Shown: positions 1 to 7,582, counted from the first letter of the stretch. The stretch: 39,092 nt of DNA from Candidatus Aalborgicola lynettensis (GCA_016719405.1 JADJZE010000025.1:1-39092), one strand, 5' to 3'. Notes: generated by a model from the sequence alone, not told the origin. Translations and numbers: made by a program.

Positions 1-644
1 GGTCTTTGTAGTTGTTTTGCAAGTATTCCCAAAGCTCTTCCTCCTGCCGAGCTTTGATTCATTGGCGTTGTTAAATGCGCGCAGAATGTTTGGCAAGGGA
101 TTGTTGAAACTCGCCGTAGCGCTTCAAACCGTGAGGATGTGTCCTAGGTACAGCGTTGTCACCTTTCTTGGTGAACACACCAGACATAGTCAGGCATTGC
201 CGTAAAGCATTGTAGATTCTCTACGATCAATTTATGCATCAGGCTTTTGACCATCGTTCGCATACGAACCTTCAAAGGCTCTTTCCAGATGGTGATGCGG
301 TTGCGGTACTGGAAACCGTACTTGTCATGCAAACGGATGATTTCGTGCGGGAAGTCCCAAAGTCGGCATGAATTGTCAAAAACGTCAGTACAGTGGACAG
401 CCGTAACACGTCCAGGCTTAGTCACCCGCGCAATCTGGGCAATCAGATATTCGTACTGCTCCAAAAACTGTCCTTGTTCTCACAGTTGGAAAAGTCGCTC
501 ACTGCTTGAATAGTTAAAGGCCAGCAAATGGCGGTGAGTACACCGACATATCAACCGAGTTATCCGGTAGCGTTGGCTGACTTCCATGCAATCTGAACAA
601 TAAATTGCATAGTCAGGTGTAACGATTTGATCTTTTGCATTCAT
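1..644 (-). pseudogene. DNA N6/N4 methyltransferase, N-terminal part, frameshifted, runs off left edge
   Basis: Probable site-specific DNA methyltransferase using S-adenosylmethionine. Stitching frames gives a start near 644 (MNAKDQIVTPDYAIYCSD), then LPDNSVDMSVYSPPFAG containing the catalytic SPPF (DPPY-type, motif IV), then an intact block at 159-464 (KPGRVTAVHCTDVF, FPHEIIRLHDKYGFQYRN), then DYV-VFTKKGDNAVP. At least three frame changes (near 570, 480-500 and 195, with more below 100) break the ORF while family motifs persist, so sequencing error is likelier than decay. Motif IV comes first, as in beta-class enzymes; the SAM-binding FxGxG motif must lie beyond base 1. The ATG overlaps the helicase stop (ATGA at 641-644), so the two genes are translationally coupled. 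Family is sure from motifs; target sequence is unknown. Confidence 0.8.
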
Positions 645-2006
645 TTCCAAAAATCCGGTAATTTGACGGTTTGGTTAAATTCTTTTACTGAAAAACTGAA
701 ATCACGATTCGCGGCGGCAACCAAATTGCCGTAAGCTCGATCGCTTTTTGCGTCTTTTGCTCCAGTGCTTCCAGTCACGCTCTTGCCCTTCTGAAATCAC
801 CATGTCGCATTCACTGGACTTTTGGCCAAATCGCCAGAAGCGGCGGATAGCTTGGTAATACTGCTCGTAGCTCCATGTTGGAAAGAACACAGTATGGTTG
901 CAGTGCTGCCAGTTCAGGCCCATCGAGGTCATCTTCGCCTTGGTCACCAGCCGCTTAATCTCGCCCCCGAGCAAAGGCGACAAGAATCTCCTCTTTCTGT
1001 CGATCGACATACCGCCGATAATTTCCACCGCATCGCTGTCCAGGTTAGAAAGCAATTCACTCTCGTCATTCAAGTTGCACCAGTAAACCGAAGTCTTACC
1101 TTCTGCCAGTTGCACAGCACGCTCACAGCGTTCTTTGACTGTAATCTTTTGCTCTTCACGGACTTCGGTCATGGTCGCAGCTGGCATGGCAAATAACGAA
1201 TCCTGTCCATCCATACACCATGTCTTTGAGTTATTGACCATGTGCTTTTTTACGTGCAACGCTGGCAACTCGTAACCCTTGTCCTGAAAGCCGAGGTCGC
1301 TAGGTTTCTTGACCATCACAGACCACTGATTGACCCATGCAAAAAAGTCGCGCTCTGCATGTGGCTTTAGGTAGAACTTCTCGCCGATGTTTCGGTTGTT
1401 GCTGTCAACGCTGTTCTGATTGCTCTTAAAGAACTTTGTCAGCATGTCCATATAGCCCATGTAACCCAATGCTTCTGAGCTGTTCCCTAGTTCAATAAAG
1501 TCGTTAGGGCTAGGTGTTGCAGTGGACAGGAAACGATACGGTACGCGCTTGATAAACGCAACAATCTGGTCACGTGTCTTGCCTGCAAAGTTTTTCAGGA
1601 TAGACGATTCGTCCAGCATCACGCACACGAAATCATCCGGGTCTAACAAGTGCAGTCGCTCGTAGTTGCATACTGTGATCTTCTTTGTAATCTCACCCGC
1701 TTTGCTGTGCGCAATGTCATCAACACCGATACGGGTTGCCTCGTCGATAAATTGGAAAGCAACTGCCAAAGGCGTGAGAATCAATACGCGCTTGTTTGTG
1801 TGACGGATGATGTTTTCAGCGATGGCAAGTTGTTGCATCGTCTTGCCTAACCCTGTGTCTTCAAATAACCCAATACGGCCCTTACGAACCGCCTTACCGA
1901 TGATGTGCGACTGAAAATCAAAAGCTGATTCAGGCATCCATACAGGCTCGAAACCGAAGCTGCCTGTGCTGTGCGTTTTACTTCGTATGAAGTCTTCATA
2001 ATTCAC
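641..2006 (-). CDS. SNF2/DEAD-like helicase, frameshifted near C-terminus
   Basis: Superfamily 2 helicase/translocase. Visible motifs: Walker A TGLGKT near residue 50, a DESS motif II near 132, STATPSPND motif III near 163, and a motif VI variant AIRRFWRFGQ near 390. It starts with GTG at 2006 inside GTGA, overlapping the stop of the small upstream gene. The continuous frame ends at 702, but after SEGQER the conserved tail continues in other frames (LEALEQKTQKAIEL, then GNLVAAANRDFSF, VKLPDFWK) to a TGA at 641. Two lost bases, near 777 and 730, explain this. Helicase-methyltransferase pairs of this kind occur in many phages of Gram-negative bacteria. The role may be replication or protection of phage DNA; not shown here. 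Confidence 0.82.
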
Positions 2007-2155
2007 TTAACAAGCTCCTTGCGTAGTTGAGAAATAGCCCATTTTTCGAGCTGGCTGCTTTGTATGACTGTGACCATCTTTGTTTTGTTGTGGCGTATCT
2101 CTACTACCAGGCCCTTAACTGTGATGGTCACGTCAGGTAATGTGATTTTTTCCAT
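2003..2155 (-). CDS. Small protein preceding helicase
   Basis: A 50-residue ORF starting MEKITLPDVTITVKG, first gene of the leftward early unit. It ends in GTGA, coupled to the helicase start. Charged, with no membrane segment. The N-terminal half has alternating hydrophobic residues (ITVKGLVVEIRHNKT), suggesting a beta-strand protein. No clear Shine-Dalgarno sequence precedes the ATG. An upstream in-frame start at 2191 would add 12 residues. No family recognised. Confidence 0.55.
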   Translation of the reverse strand: MEKITLPDVTITVKGLVVEIRHNKTKMVTVIQSSQLEKWAISQLRKELVK

Positions 2156-2218
2156 TTGCAGATTGTCAGAACGAACGCTGAAAGAAGCCAATTGGTTTTT
2201 GCTATCGAGTTTTATTTT

Positions 2219-2231
2219 TTGATTGAATCAA
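2219..2231. promoter_or_regulatory. Perfect palindrome, candidate operator
   Basis: TTGATTGAATCAA is a 13-bp perfect dyad with a central G, about 65 bp upstream of the leftward ATG, in an AT-rich patch. A dimeric repressor could bind here. Seen directly; function is inference. Confidence 0.35.
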
Positions 2232-2451
2232 TTGCGTTTACGTGTTGTGCGATTCGGTCTACAGTTACACCCATGCCAGAACAAAACAAGTTCTGGAGCA
2301 ATCACCGGGGAGTGCCCCCAAGGATGGAGCCAAGTACACCGGCTGGAGCTGTACTGAACGAGGGACGGTAAGAAAAAGACAGTCCCAAAACCAAAGCGCA
2401 TTCGTTGAGTGTGTTTTGTTTTTACTCCCTAGCCGCAGCAATGCGGACTTC

Positions 2452-2484
2452 GCCCCGGTACAGCAATGCGCCGGGGCTTTTATT
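2452..2484 (+). terminator. Intrinsic terminator in leader of rightward operon
   Basis: GCCCCGG (2452-2458) pairs with CCGGGGC (2471-2477), followed by TTTTATT. It sits 19 bp before the first rightward start codon. It either ends a short leader RNA or acts as an attenuator/antitermination target. Confidence 0.75.
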
Positions 2485-2502
2485 ACCCAACTGGAGATAA
2501 CC

Positions 2503-2790
2503 ATGCTTCAACCCACAGACCGCGAATTGCACAGCTTCTACGGCAATGCGCCCGACACGTTCGAGATTGCCACCACCATCGAGCGCCACACCCGCGCCAT
2601 CGACAAAGACGACTTGACAGAGGTTTGCCATGAGTACGAAGCGGAAATTCTGACCGCCATTCGGGGCAAAAACGCAGCGGCCTTGATGGCGATCTTCACC
2701 GACGAAATTAACAAAACAGTAGCCCGCCGCGCCAGCTTTTCGCTGTATGGCGATGTGAGCGTTTTACCAGTTAGCGAGGTGGCGCAATGA
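2503..2790 (+). CDS. Hypothetical early protein
   Basis: 95 residues. The start at 2503 is fixed by GGAGAT 5 bp upstream; the longer frame runs through the terminator and is not used. Acidic and likely helical (DDLTEVCHEYEAEILTAIRG), no membrane segment. The stop overlaps the next start (ATGA). No family recognised. Confidence 0.7.
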   Translation: MLQPTDRELHSFYGNAPDTFEIATTIERHTRAIDKDDLTEVCHEYEAEILTAIRGKNAAALMAIFTDEINKTVARRASFSLYGDVSVLPVSEVAQ

Positions 2791-2915
2791 GCTACCGCGA
2801 AACCCACGACCACCTTGGCAACCCAGTCGACGCTTATTTCCGCATATCGGATCTGATTATTTGCAGCATCGCCTTTGCTGTGATTGCTGCACTTTTTTCG
2901 GGGGTGCTGGCATGA
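2787..2915 (+). CDS. Small single-pass membrane protein
   Basis: 42 residues from ATG 2787 (overlapping the previous stop) to TGA 2915. Hydrophilic N-terminus (MSYRETHDHLGNP) then one hydrophobic segment (LIICSIAFAVIAALFSGVLA). Overlaps genes on both sides through ATGA motifs, which supports it despite its size. Function unknown. Confidence 0.6.
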   Translation: MSYRETHDHLGNPVDAYFRISDLIICSIAFAVIAALFSGVLA

Positions 2916-3016
2916 ACATCCGCCCCGTTATTGCCTTCCGCCTTGCCCGCTACTACATCAAGAGCGGCCTGTGTATCAATCTCGCCCTGCAACGGGCATG
3001 GGAGAACTCCAAATGA
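2912..3016 (+). CDS. Very small hypothetical protein
   Basis: 34 residues, basic (MNIRPVIAFRLARYYIKSG). Its ATG overlaps the preceding stop and its stop overlaps the following ATG, so an unbroken chain of ATGA couplings supports translation. No function visible. Confidence 0.5.
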   Translation: MNIRPVIAFRLARYYIKSGLCINLALQRAWENSK

Positions 3017-3240
3017 GCTACGACGAAATAGACGGGTTTATCGAAGCATTCCCGCCGTGCTACGACACAGCAGAGGGCGATGCAGAGCAAGCAGCGCACC
3101 ACCAGAAAACGCTTGATGTGCTTTGGGTGGTCGGCAATCAGTATGACGTGCGTATTGATCACATGCGCCAACTCTGCGATGTGGCCGGTATCAGCTTTGA
3201 AGAGTTTTGCAAGTACACAGGTAAGCCAGCCACCTATTAA
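3013..3240 (+). CDS. Hypothetical early protein
   Basis: 75 residues, starts MSYDEIDGFIEAF at the ATG overlapping the previous stop. Acidic, with three Cys and no CxxC pair. Longer in-frame starts upstream would run through two overlapping genes and are rejected. No family recognised. Confidence 0.6.
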   Translation: MSYDEIDGFIEAFPPCYDTAEGDAEQAAHHQKTLDVLWVVGNQYDVRIDHMRQLCDVAGISFEEFCKYTGKPATY

Positions 3241-3268
3241 GGCTGACATTTTTTAACAGGAGATTGAT

Positions 3269-3907
3269 ATGGGATTCGTAGCAAAAGACAGCGGCGGCGG
3301 GGACTTCAAAAAAGTGCCACCCGGCGCATATATCGGGCGTTGCTATTCGCTGATTGACCTTGGCACACAGTTGACAAGTGGGCAATTTGGCGAGAAATTG
3401 CAACACAAAATCCGCATAGGATGGGAGTTGTTCGGAGAGGATGAGCAAGGCAACCCGCTGACCGTCGAAGTAGATGGCAAGCAAATGCCAATGACCATCA
3501 GCAAGTCGTACACGGTAAGCCTGCATGAAAAGGCAGGGTTGCGCAAAGACTTGGCAGCATGGCGTGGCCGCGACTTTACAGATGAAGAAGCAAAGGCTTT
3601 CGATGTGTCTAAGTTGTTGGGCGCTTACTGCATGGTTAACGCCACGACAAGCGAAACAAACGGCAAGACTTATACCAATGTTGCAGGACTTACGCCGCTA
3701 CCCGGTGCGCTGAAAAATGCCAAGCCTGCGCCAGTGCATGAAGCGCTTATTTTCGATCTGGATAAACCCGATATGAAGGTGTTCAACGCCTTCCATGAAA
3801 AGCTGAAAGACGCAATCAAGAAGTCGCCAGAGTGGCAGCGAAACGCAAAGCAATCGTCAGGATTTGAGGATGTCCACAACGACATTCCAGAGGATTGCCC
3901 CTTCTGA
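3269..3907 (+). CDS. Phage single-stranded DNA-binding protein (candidate)
   Basis: 212 residues, preceded by AGGAGATTGAT, a strong ribosome-binding site. It resembles a phage replication-associated family by SKSYTVSLHEKAGLRKDLAAWRGRDFT in the middle, then LLGAYCMVNAT and YTNVAGLTPLPG, and by the acidic tail FEDVHNDIPEDCPF ending in aromatic Phe. Such tails are typical of ssDNA-binding proteins that recruit partners through the C-terminus. It would coat ssDNA during replication or recombination. The assignment rests on remembered family pattern, not a search. Confidence 0.65.
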   Translation: MGFVAKDSGGGDFKKVPPGAYIGRCYSLIDLGTQLTSGQFGEKLQHKIRIGWELFGEDEQGNPLTVEVDGKQMPMTISKSYTVSLHEKAGLRKDLAAWRGRDFTDEEAKAFDVSKLLGAYCMVNATTSETNGKTYTNVAGLTPLPGALKNAKPAPVHEALIFDLDKPDMKVFNAFHEKLKDAIKKSPEWQRNAKQSSGFEDVHNDIPEDCPF

Positions 3908-3941
3908 TTTACGGGGCTACGGCCCCTATTGAAAGCACACC

Positions 3942-4151
3942 ATGGCCTACATCCCACCAATCAAAAAACGTGATTACATAAACCCGCTATCGAAAACGAT
4001 GGGCGGCAAGATCATTGCCCACACTTGCAGCAAATGCCGCGTAGAACTCCCGATAAAGACCAAAGGCGTTTGGTTTGAGCTTGTAAACACACCAGACCGT
4101 TGGGCGTGGGTGTGCGGCACTTGCCTTGATAAGCGCGGCATCCGTTATTAG
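3942..4151 (+). CDS. Small zinc-ribbon-like protein
   Basis: 69 residues with CSKC near residue 29 and CGTC near residue 58, a CxxC...CxxC arrangement likely to bind one zinc. Basic N-terminus (MAYIPPIKKRDY). It follows the SSB candidate after 34 bp holding a short GGGGC/GCCCC hairpin without a T-run. Function unknown; nucleic-acid or protein contact is likely. Confidence 0.6.
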   Translation: MAYIPPIKKRDYINPLSKTMGGKIIAHTCSKCRVELPIKTKGVWFELVNTPDRWAWVCGTCLDKRGIRY

Positions 4152-4161
4152 GAGACACACC

Positions 4162-4662
4162 ATGAACATCTACACATTGACCGCCCACCAGCAGGCCATA
4201 GCCCACCAGCTTGAATGCGCGGGGTTTGACGATCAAACGATTGCCGACACGCTTGAAGCCGAAGGCGACGACCTCAAAGAAAAGCGTTTGGCTTATGTGG
4301 CCGTTATCAAAATGAAACGCGCTATGGCGAACGCCCGCGCCAGTGCTGCCTTGGCTATCAACGAACTCGCAGAACGCGAGGCAGAGGCCGCAGATAGGCT
4401 GGAGGCGGCACTATTTGCGTCGATGCGTGCGACGGGTGACGCCGATCTTGTCGGCCTTGAATTTGAGGCGCACATCAAGGGCAAGCCGGTGGCGGTGGTC
4501 ATCAACGATGCAAGCAAGATTCCAGCGGCATTTATGCGCGTGCCAGAGCCTACGCCTCCGAAGGCCGTACCAGACAAAACCGCGATCAAAGCTGCTCTGC
4601 AAAAAGGCGATGCGGTTGATGGCTGCGAGCTTGGGCCAGACAAAAAGCTAGTGATTCTGTGA
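4162..4662 (+). CDS. Gp157-like phage protein
   Basis: 166 residues; start at 4162 chosen for GGAG 7 bp upstream. Matches the Siphovirus Gp157 pattern: helical N-terminus (TLEAEGDDLKEKRLAYVAVIKMKR), a long Ala/Glu-rich coiled coil (INELAEREAEAADRLEAAL), and a C-terminal strand region with IPAAFMRVPEPTPPKAVPDKTAIKAALQKG. Gp157 proteins were linked to phage resistance in streptococci; in phages they sit beside SSB and recombination genes, as here. The molecular role is unclear. Confidence 0.65.
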   Translation: MNIYTLTAHQQAIAHQLECAGFDDQTIADTLEAEGDDLKEKRLAYVAVIKMKRAMANARASAALAINELAEREAEAADRLEAALFASMRATGDADLVGLEFEAHIKGKPVAVVINDASKIPAAFMRVPEPTPPKAVPDKTAIKAALQKGDAVDGCELGPDKKLVIL

Positions 4663-4681
4663 CTTTTAAGTAACCGAAACC

Positions 4682-4705
4682 AGCCCTGCCAGTCAGGGCT
4701 TTTTT
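4682..4705 (+). terminator. Intrinsic terminator after Gp157-like gene
   Basis: AGCCCTG/CAGGGCT stem with loop CCAGT, then TTTTTT. It ends the first rightward block only 10 bp before the next ATG (4715), so downstream genes need read-through or antitermination. Confidence 0.8.
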
Positions 4706-4714
4706 ACGCCCACC

Positions 4715-4957
4715 ATGAACCCAAAATTCCTAAAACCGCACGATGGCCTGACTGCAACCCAGCGCAAGAGCCTAGGGCTGCACAAAACGCCACCACGCGA
4801 GCGCCACCCAGACGAAGCAGCCCCGCGCATCTATGTAAACGCCACTGAGCGCGTTGGAAGAGATGGCAGCAATAGCTACTTAGGCACAGAGCTTAAAGAG
4901 GCTCCTGCGCGTGCTGGGTCGATGGCTGCATACCAAATTAAATCAAGGGGATTTTGA
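4715..4957 (+). CDS. Hypothetical early protein
   Basis: 80 residues, basic and Pro-rich (HKTPPRERHPDEAAPRIYVNATERVG). Starts just after a terminator with no clear ribosome-binding site. The stop TGA overlaps the next ATG (TGATG). No family recognised; probably disordered. Confidence 0.55.
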   Translation: MNPKFLKPHDGLTATQRKSLGLHKTPPRERHPDEAAPRIYVNATERVGRDGSNSYLGTELKEAPARAGSMAAYQIKSRGF

Positions 4958-5163
4958 TGAACCGCGCACCTTATGTCCGCATGAAAGACTACGACCACGA
5001 AGACGTTGAAGCCGAGTTACGCGCCGACCGAACACTGGTGATCATCGCCAACATCCTCGCATCTATCGGCGTGTTTGCAGTCTTGATGTTTGCAATCGCA
5101 ATCGTGGCGCAAGTGCCCGAAAGCTGGTTGTCGTGGATCGTTTTGGCGCTGGGAGGGGTGTAA
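4957..5163 (+). CDS. Small membrane protein
   Basis: 68 residues. Charged N-terminus, then two hydrophobic segments (VIIANILASIGVFAVLMFAIAI and WLSWIVLALGGV). Starts at the ATG overlapping the previous stop; its own TAA overlaps the next ATG. Could modify the host envelope early in infection; function unknown. Confidence 0.6.
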   Translation: MNRAPYVRMKDYDHEDVEAELRADRTLVIIANILASIGVFAVLMFAIAIVAQVPESWLSWIVLALGGV

Positions 5164-5609
5164 TGGCTGCGAACAAGAAGCCCCGCAAAGCGTACCGCCC
5201 ACGCGGGGTAATCCTCGACACGATGAACTGGGTGTGCCGTGGGTTTAAGCCACTTACCAGCGTAGCGGGCGAGGACATGACCCTGCGCATGAAAAATCAT
5301 CTCGCACTCGAAGCTATTGCAAAGGGTCAGGCTACCAATGCCGATCTGGGCATCCTGATTGCCGCCAGCAACATGACGGTGGCGCTCAAATGCGGGGGCT
5401 TTGGTGACGAGTACCACTCAATAGCACGGGCCGGTGCAGACGCAGTTGAGGCACTGCGAGACAGTAAACGTCTGGTGTGTACAGGCCCAGAGCTAACAGC
5501 CATCAAGCGAATGATTGAGCTACACGACGCGCAGCTTGACGTTGTGCGGATAAACGATCTAGACGCCGCGCTGAAACTGGCGAAAAAGAAGCAGGCGGTG
5601 GCGGTATGA
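5163..5609 (+). CDS. Conserved-looking phage early protein
   Basis: 148 residues with GGGAGGGG just upstream of ATG 5163. Basic N-terminus (MAANKKPRKAYRPRGV), then a helical body with RFVCTGPEL-like RLVCTGPELTAIKRMIELHDAQL near the C-terminus. I recall similar proteins in early operons of Burkholderiales phages, always unnamed. Next gene overlaps by ATGA. Confidence 0.7.
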   Translation: MAANKKPRKAYRPRGVILDTMNWVCRGFKPLTSVAGEDMTLRMKNHLALEAIAKGQATNADLGILIAASNMTVALKCGGFGDEYHSIARAGADAVEALRDSKRLVCTGPELTAIKRMIELHDAQLDVVRINDLDAALKLAKKKQAVAV

Positions 5610-5800
5610 GCACATTGGCAGATCGAGCAAAGGGGACGGCGTTTGAAATCCTCTATGTCGTCCGAGTCGAACCGGAACTGACGAAGGAAGATCGCCGCCG
5701 TATCAGCCAGCGGGACTCTCACCGAAGGGCTGCGGCGCTGCGCAAAGCCAAGGCGCTTGCCGAGGCTGACAATAAACAGCGGGCGAACTGGACGATATGA
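5606..5800 (+). CDS. Hypothetical protein, basic
   Basis: 64 residues, rich in Arg/Lys/Ala (EDRRRISQRDSHRRAAALRKAKAL), probably one long helix. Overlaps both neighbours by ATGA, so it belongs to the same translational chain. No family recognised. Confidence 0.55.
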   Translation: MSTLADRAKGTAFEILYVVRVEPELTKEDRRRISQRDSHRRAAALRKAKALAEADNKQRANWTI

Positions 5801-6084
5801 AGCCCCGTCTGAGCATATGCATGACTTGCCGCGAGCCGCTGCCACTGGGTAGCTTTCGCAGGCACAACGACGAGATGCGCACCCGGCACGATAGCTGCAT
5901 CGAGTGCGAGGACAAAGCCAAGGCGCTGAAAGCACTCACACGCTCACGGGCCACGGTCAACAAAGACCGCTACAACGCTGCCAGGTATGCCGCGCGGGTC
6001 GGCAAGGCCGTGGGACCCGTTGAGGTTAAGACGGTGTGGGTTGGGTCTAACGCCGGAAATAACCGGCCCACGACGGGCCGATAG
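5797..6084 (+). CDS. Zinc-ribbon-like protein ending in degenerate attC
   Basis: 95 residues. N-terminal CMTC near residue 8 and CIEC near residue 34 suggest one zinc site. Basic helical middle. The last dozen codons (from GSNAGNN) are read from the attC-like sequence at 6045, so the C-terminus may have been replaced when cassettes were inserted. Function unknown. Confidence 0.6.
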   Translation: MKPRLSICMTCREPLPLGSFRRHNDEMRTRHDSCIECEDKAKALKALTRSRATVNKDRYNAARYAARVGKAVGPVEVKTVWVGSNAGNNRPTTGR

Positions 6085-6090
6085 TGGAGG
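6045..6090 (+). other. attC-like site A, degenerate
   Basis: Opens with GTCTAACGCCGGAAATAA, nearly identical to site B (TCTAACGCCGGAGATAA), and has the hairpin CGGCCC/GGGCCG. The closing GTT core is missing: GATAGTGGAGG stands in its place. Probably a decayed left boundary. Confidence 0.55.
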
Positions 6091-6096
6091 ATCTGA

Positions 6097-6390
6097 ATGA
6101 AAACATATATCAGCGGGCCGATAACCGGCGTGCCCGACTACAACCGCACAGCGTTCGCAACCGCTGCCAAGTCCCTTCTCGCTCAAGGTCGCGCCGTATT
6201 CAACCCAACCGAAAACGGACTGCCTGAGAGCGCCACATGGGAGGAGCACATGCGTGCTGACATTAAGGCGCTTATGGACTGCGACGTTATCCACATGCTG
6301 CCAGGGTGGCACCGCAGCCGGGGCGCGAGCCTTGAACGGTACTTGGCGTTGCAGATTGGGATGACGGTTGATGAGGCCGGGGAAATCTAA
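6097..6390 (+). CDS. DUF4406 protein (nucleoside 2-deoxyribosyltransferase-like)
   Basis: 97 residues. MKTYISGPITGVPDYNRTAF is the typical N-terminus of DUF4406, with YISGPITG resembling the substrate loop of nucleoside 2-deoxyribosyltransferases; ALMDCDVIHMLPGWHRSRGASLE is the second conserved block. Proteins of this family are common in phages and may act on nucleotides. A GGAGG lies about 8 bp upstream. The stop codon TAA lies within the opening core of attC site B, as is usual for cassette genes. Confidence 0.8.
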   Translation: MKTYISGPITGVPDYNRTAFATAAKSLLAQGRAVFNPTENGLPESATWEEHMRADIKALMDCDVIHMLPGWHRSRGASLERYLALQIGMTVDEAGEI

Positions 6391-6437
6391 CGCCGGAGAT
6401 AAGCCGCCGCAGGTCGGCCTTGATTGACCTGTTATGC
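6385..6437 (+). other. attC site B
   Basis: Opening core ATCTAAC (6385-6391), dyad AAGCCG/CGGCCTT, TTGATT, closing core GTTATGC (6431-6437). 53 bp. The two cores do not match each other, but GTTATGC matches GCATAAC of site C. Confidence 0.85.
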
Positions 6438-6456
6438 CTTTCGATATGAGATAGAA

Positions 6457-6756
6457 ATGCCAAAACCTTTTGACAACGACCACCCGGAGCAGATGGCCTA
6501 TGACAGCACATGCAGCATGTGGCTGACGGAAGGCACAAATGACCGCGAGAAGTATGCCTACCGCGACGGGCACCACGCGGGGTGGATGGCGCTTGCCGGT
6601 GAAAATGCCGTTTTGCTTGGCCTCCTGACCGATTGCGCTGCGGTTATTAAAACCATCGAAGGCGAGGACAGCAACGAGGCCGAGAAGCTGGCCGACCTGT
6701 TGGGCGCGATTGACCGAGCGATTGAACCGACCCGACACAAAGGCAAACTCCTATGA
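6457..6756 (+). CDS. Cassette protein, unknown
   Basis: 99 residues, first of two genes in cassette 2. Start at 6457 (MPKPFDNDHPEQMAYDST) because upstream in-frame codons lie inside attC site B. Acidic, mixed helical (CAAVIKTIEGEDSNEAEKLADLLG). Overlaps the next gene by ATGA. No family recognised. Confidence 0.6.
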   Translation: MPKPFDNDHPEQMAYDSTCSMWLTEGTNDREKYAYRDGHHAGWMALAGENAVLLGLLTDCAAVIKTIEGEDSNEAEKLADLLGAIDRAIEPTRHKGKLL

Positions 6757-6977
6757 GCAAGTACACAGATGACTTTGAAGAAGCTATTGACCTGACGGTA
6801 GCGCCGTGGAAAACGCTTGCGCCGCTTTGCTGGAACGAACCGTCCCCGTTTCGACTTGGGGCAAAGGCAGAGGAACATGGTGTCAGCGACAACCCGTTCA
6901 AAAAGCCACGAACGCGAGGGCTGTTTGAGGAAGGACGCCAATCGTGGAGAAACTATTGCGGCATAACGCAGAAGTGA
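6753..6977 (+). CDS. Cassette protein, unknown
   Basis: 74 residues, second gene of cassette 2. The body reads MSKYTDDFEEAIDLTVAPWKT and FKKPRTRGLFEEGRQSWRNY. The last five codons and stop are read out of attC site C (ITQK). Resembles small phage proteins with a C-terminal GR..W motif, not identified. Confidence 0.55.
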   Translation: MSKYTDDFEEAIDLTVAPWKTLAPLCWNEPSPFRLGAKAEEHGVSDNPFKKPRTRGLFEEGRQSWRNYCGITQK

Positions 6978-7012
6978 GGGGCTGAAAGTCCCTCTCGACT
7001 GCCCAGTTAAGC
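6961..7012 (+). other. attC site C
   Basis: Opening core GCATAAC (6961-6967), dyad GAGGG/CCCTC, closing core GTTAAGC (7006-7012). 52 bp. Confidence 0.85.
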
Positions 7013-7041
7013 GCCTGATGAAACAACAAAAGGACACGAGT

Positions 7042-7287
7042 ATGGGCGAGAAAAAACAGAGCCTGAACACACAGCTTGCAAACGCTGTGGCAGCGGTCGC
7101 ATCGGCACAGGATTACCTTGGCCGGATGTGCGAATTGACAGCATGCGCTCGGAACAGAGAAACCGACGCACGCAACAAGGTGAACGAAGCGCAAAAGCAT
7201 TTCGATGAACTGGTGGCGCTGGTCAAGAAGTCGGCCCCGCGAAACACCGACTGGACGCGCCCTGTTGGCGTGCCGATTGACGCTTAA
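7042..7287 (+). CDS. Cassette protein, helical, unknown
   Basis: 81 residues from ATG 7042, with AAAGGA 8 bp upstream; an ATG at 7018 has no such site. Ala-rich helices (LANAVAAVASAQDYLGRM, ARNKVNEAQKHFDELVALVKK) suggest a coiled-coil protein. The TAA stop lies in the opening core of site D. No family recognised. Confidence 0.6.
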   Translation: MGEKKQSLNTQLANAVAAVASAQDYLGRMCELTACARNRETDARNKVNEAQKHFDELVALVKKSAPRNTDWTRPVGVPIDA

Positions 7288-7340
7288 CGCTTGAAGTATG
7301 CGGCGGGCGTAGCACGCCCGCCATGAGTGAAATGTTATGC
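7282..7340 (+). other. attC site D
   Basis: Opening core GCTTAAC (7282-7288), strong hairpin GGCGGGCGT-AGC-ACGCCCGCC, closing core GTTATGC (7334-7340). 59 bp. Confidence 0.88.
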
Positions 7341-7360
7341 CGGTGACGGCGGAAGGAAAG

Positions 7361-7582
7361 ATGATGGAAACGAAAAGCATGATTCTGTGGATTTGCGCGG
7401 CGATGCTGGTAGCCGCTCTGCTTGCCTCGCCCGTGGCTTGCACGATGCACAGGCAACGATTGATTGCCGAGGCCATAAAAGGTGGAGCCGACCCACTAGC
7501 TGCCAAATGCGCTATCGAAGGTGACAACGGAGACAGTCGAACAAGCGCTCTCTGCATGGCAACCGCGATGCAAAAGCGGTGA
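7361..7582 (+). CDS. Cassette membrane/exported protein
   Basis: About 73 residues; ATG 7361 or 7364 follows GGAAGGAAAG. N-terminal hydrophobic segment (MILWICAAMLVAALLASPVACT) acts as anchor or signal; ASPVAC is a poor lipobox. The short periplasmic part has three further Cys. The stop TGA is just before the opening core of site E. Unknown function. Confidence 0.6.
   Translation: MMETKSMILWICAAMLVAALLASPVACTMHRQRLIAEAIKGGADPLAAKCAIEGDNGDSRTSALCMATAMQKR

Larger units (their letters stand above)
2156..2502. promoter_or_regulatory. Divergent intergenic control region
   Basis: This non-coding stretch lies between the leftward and rightward early units and must hold their promoters, but I see no convincing -35/-10 pair. 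It contains a perfect 13-bp palindrome (2219-2231), an inverted repeat CAGAAC/GTTCTG (2277-2295), a CCGCA-GCAA-TGCGG hairpin near 2432-2446 and a terminator (2452-2484). A 32-codon ORF at 2273-2371 lacks a ribosome-binding site and is not called. Confidence 0.6.

Noticed and set aside
2273..2371. 32-codon ORF in the divergent region
   Set aside because: No ribosome-binding site and no overlap coupling; sits between hairpins and a terminator.
5327..5935. 202-residue leftward ORF
   Set aside because: Antisense to three coupled rightward genes with good start sites.
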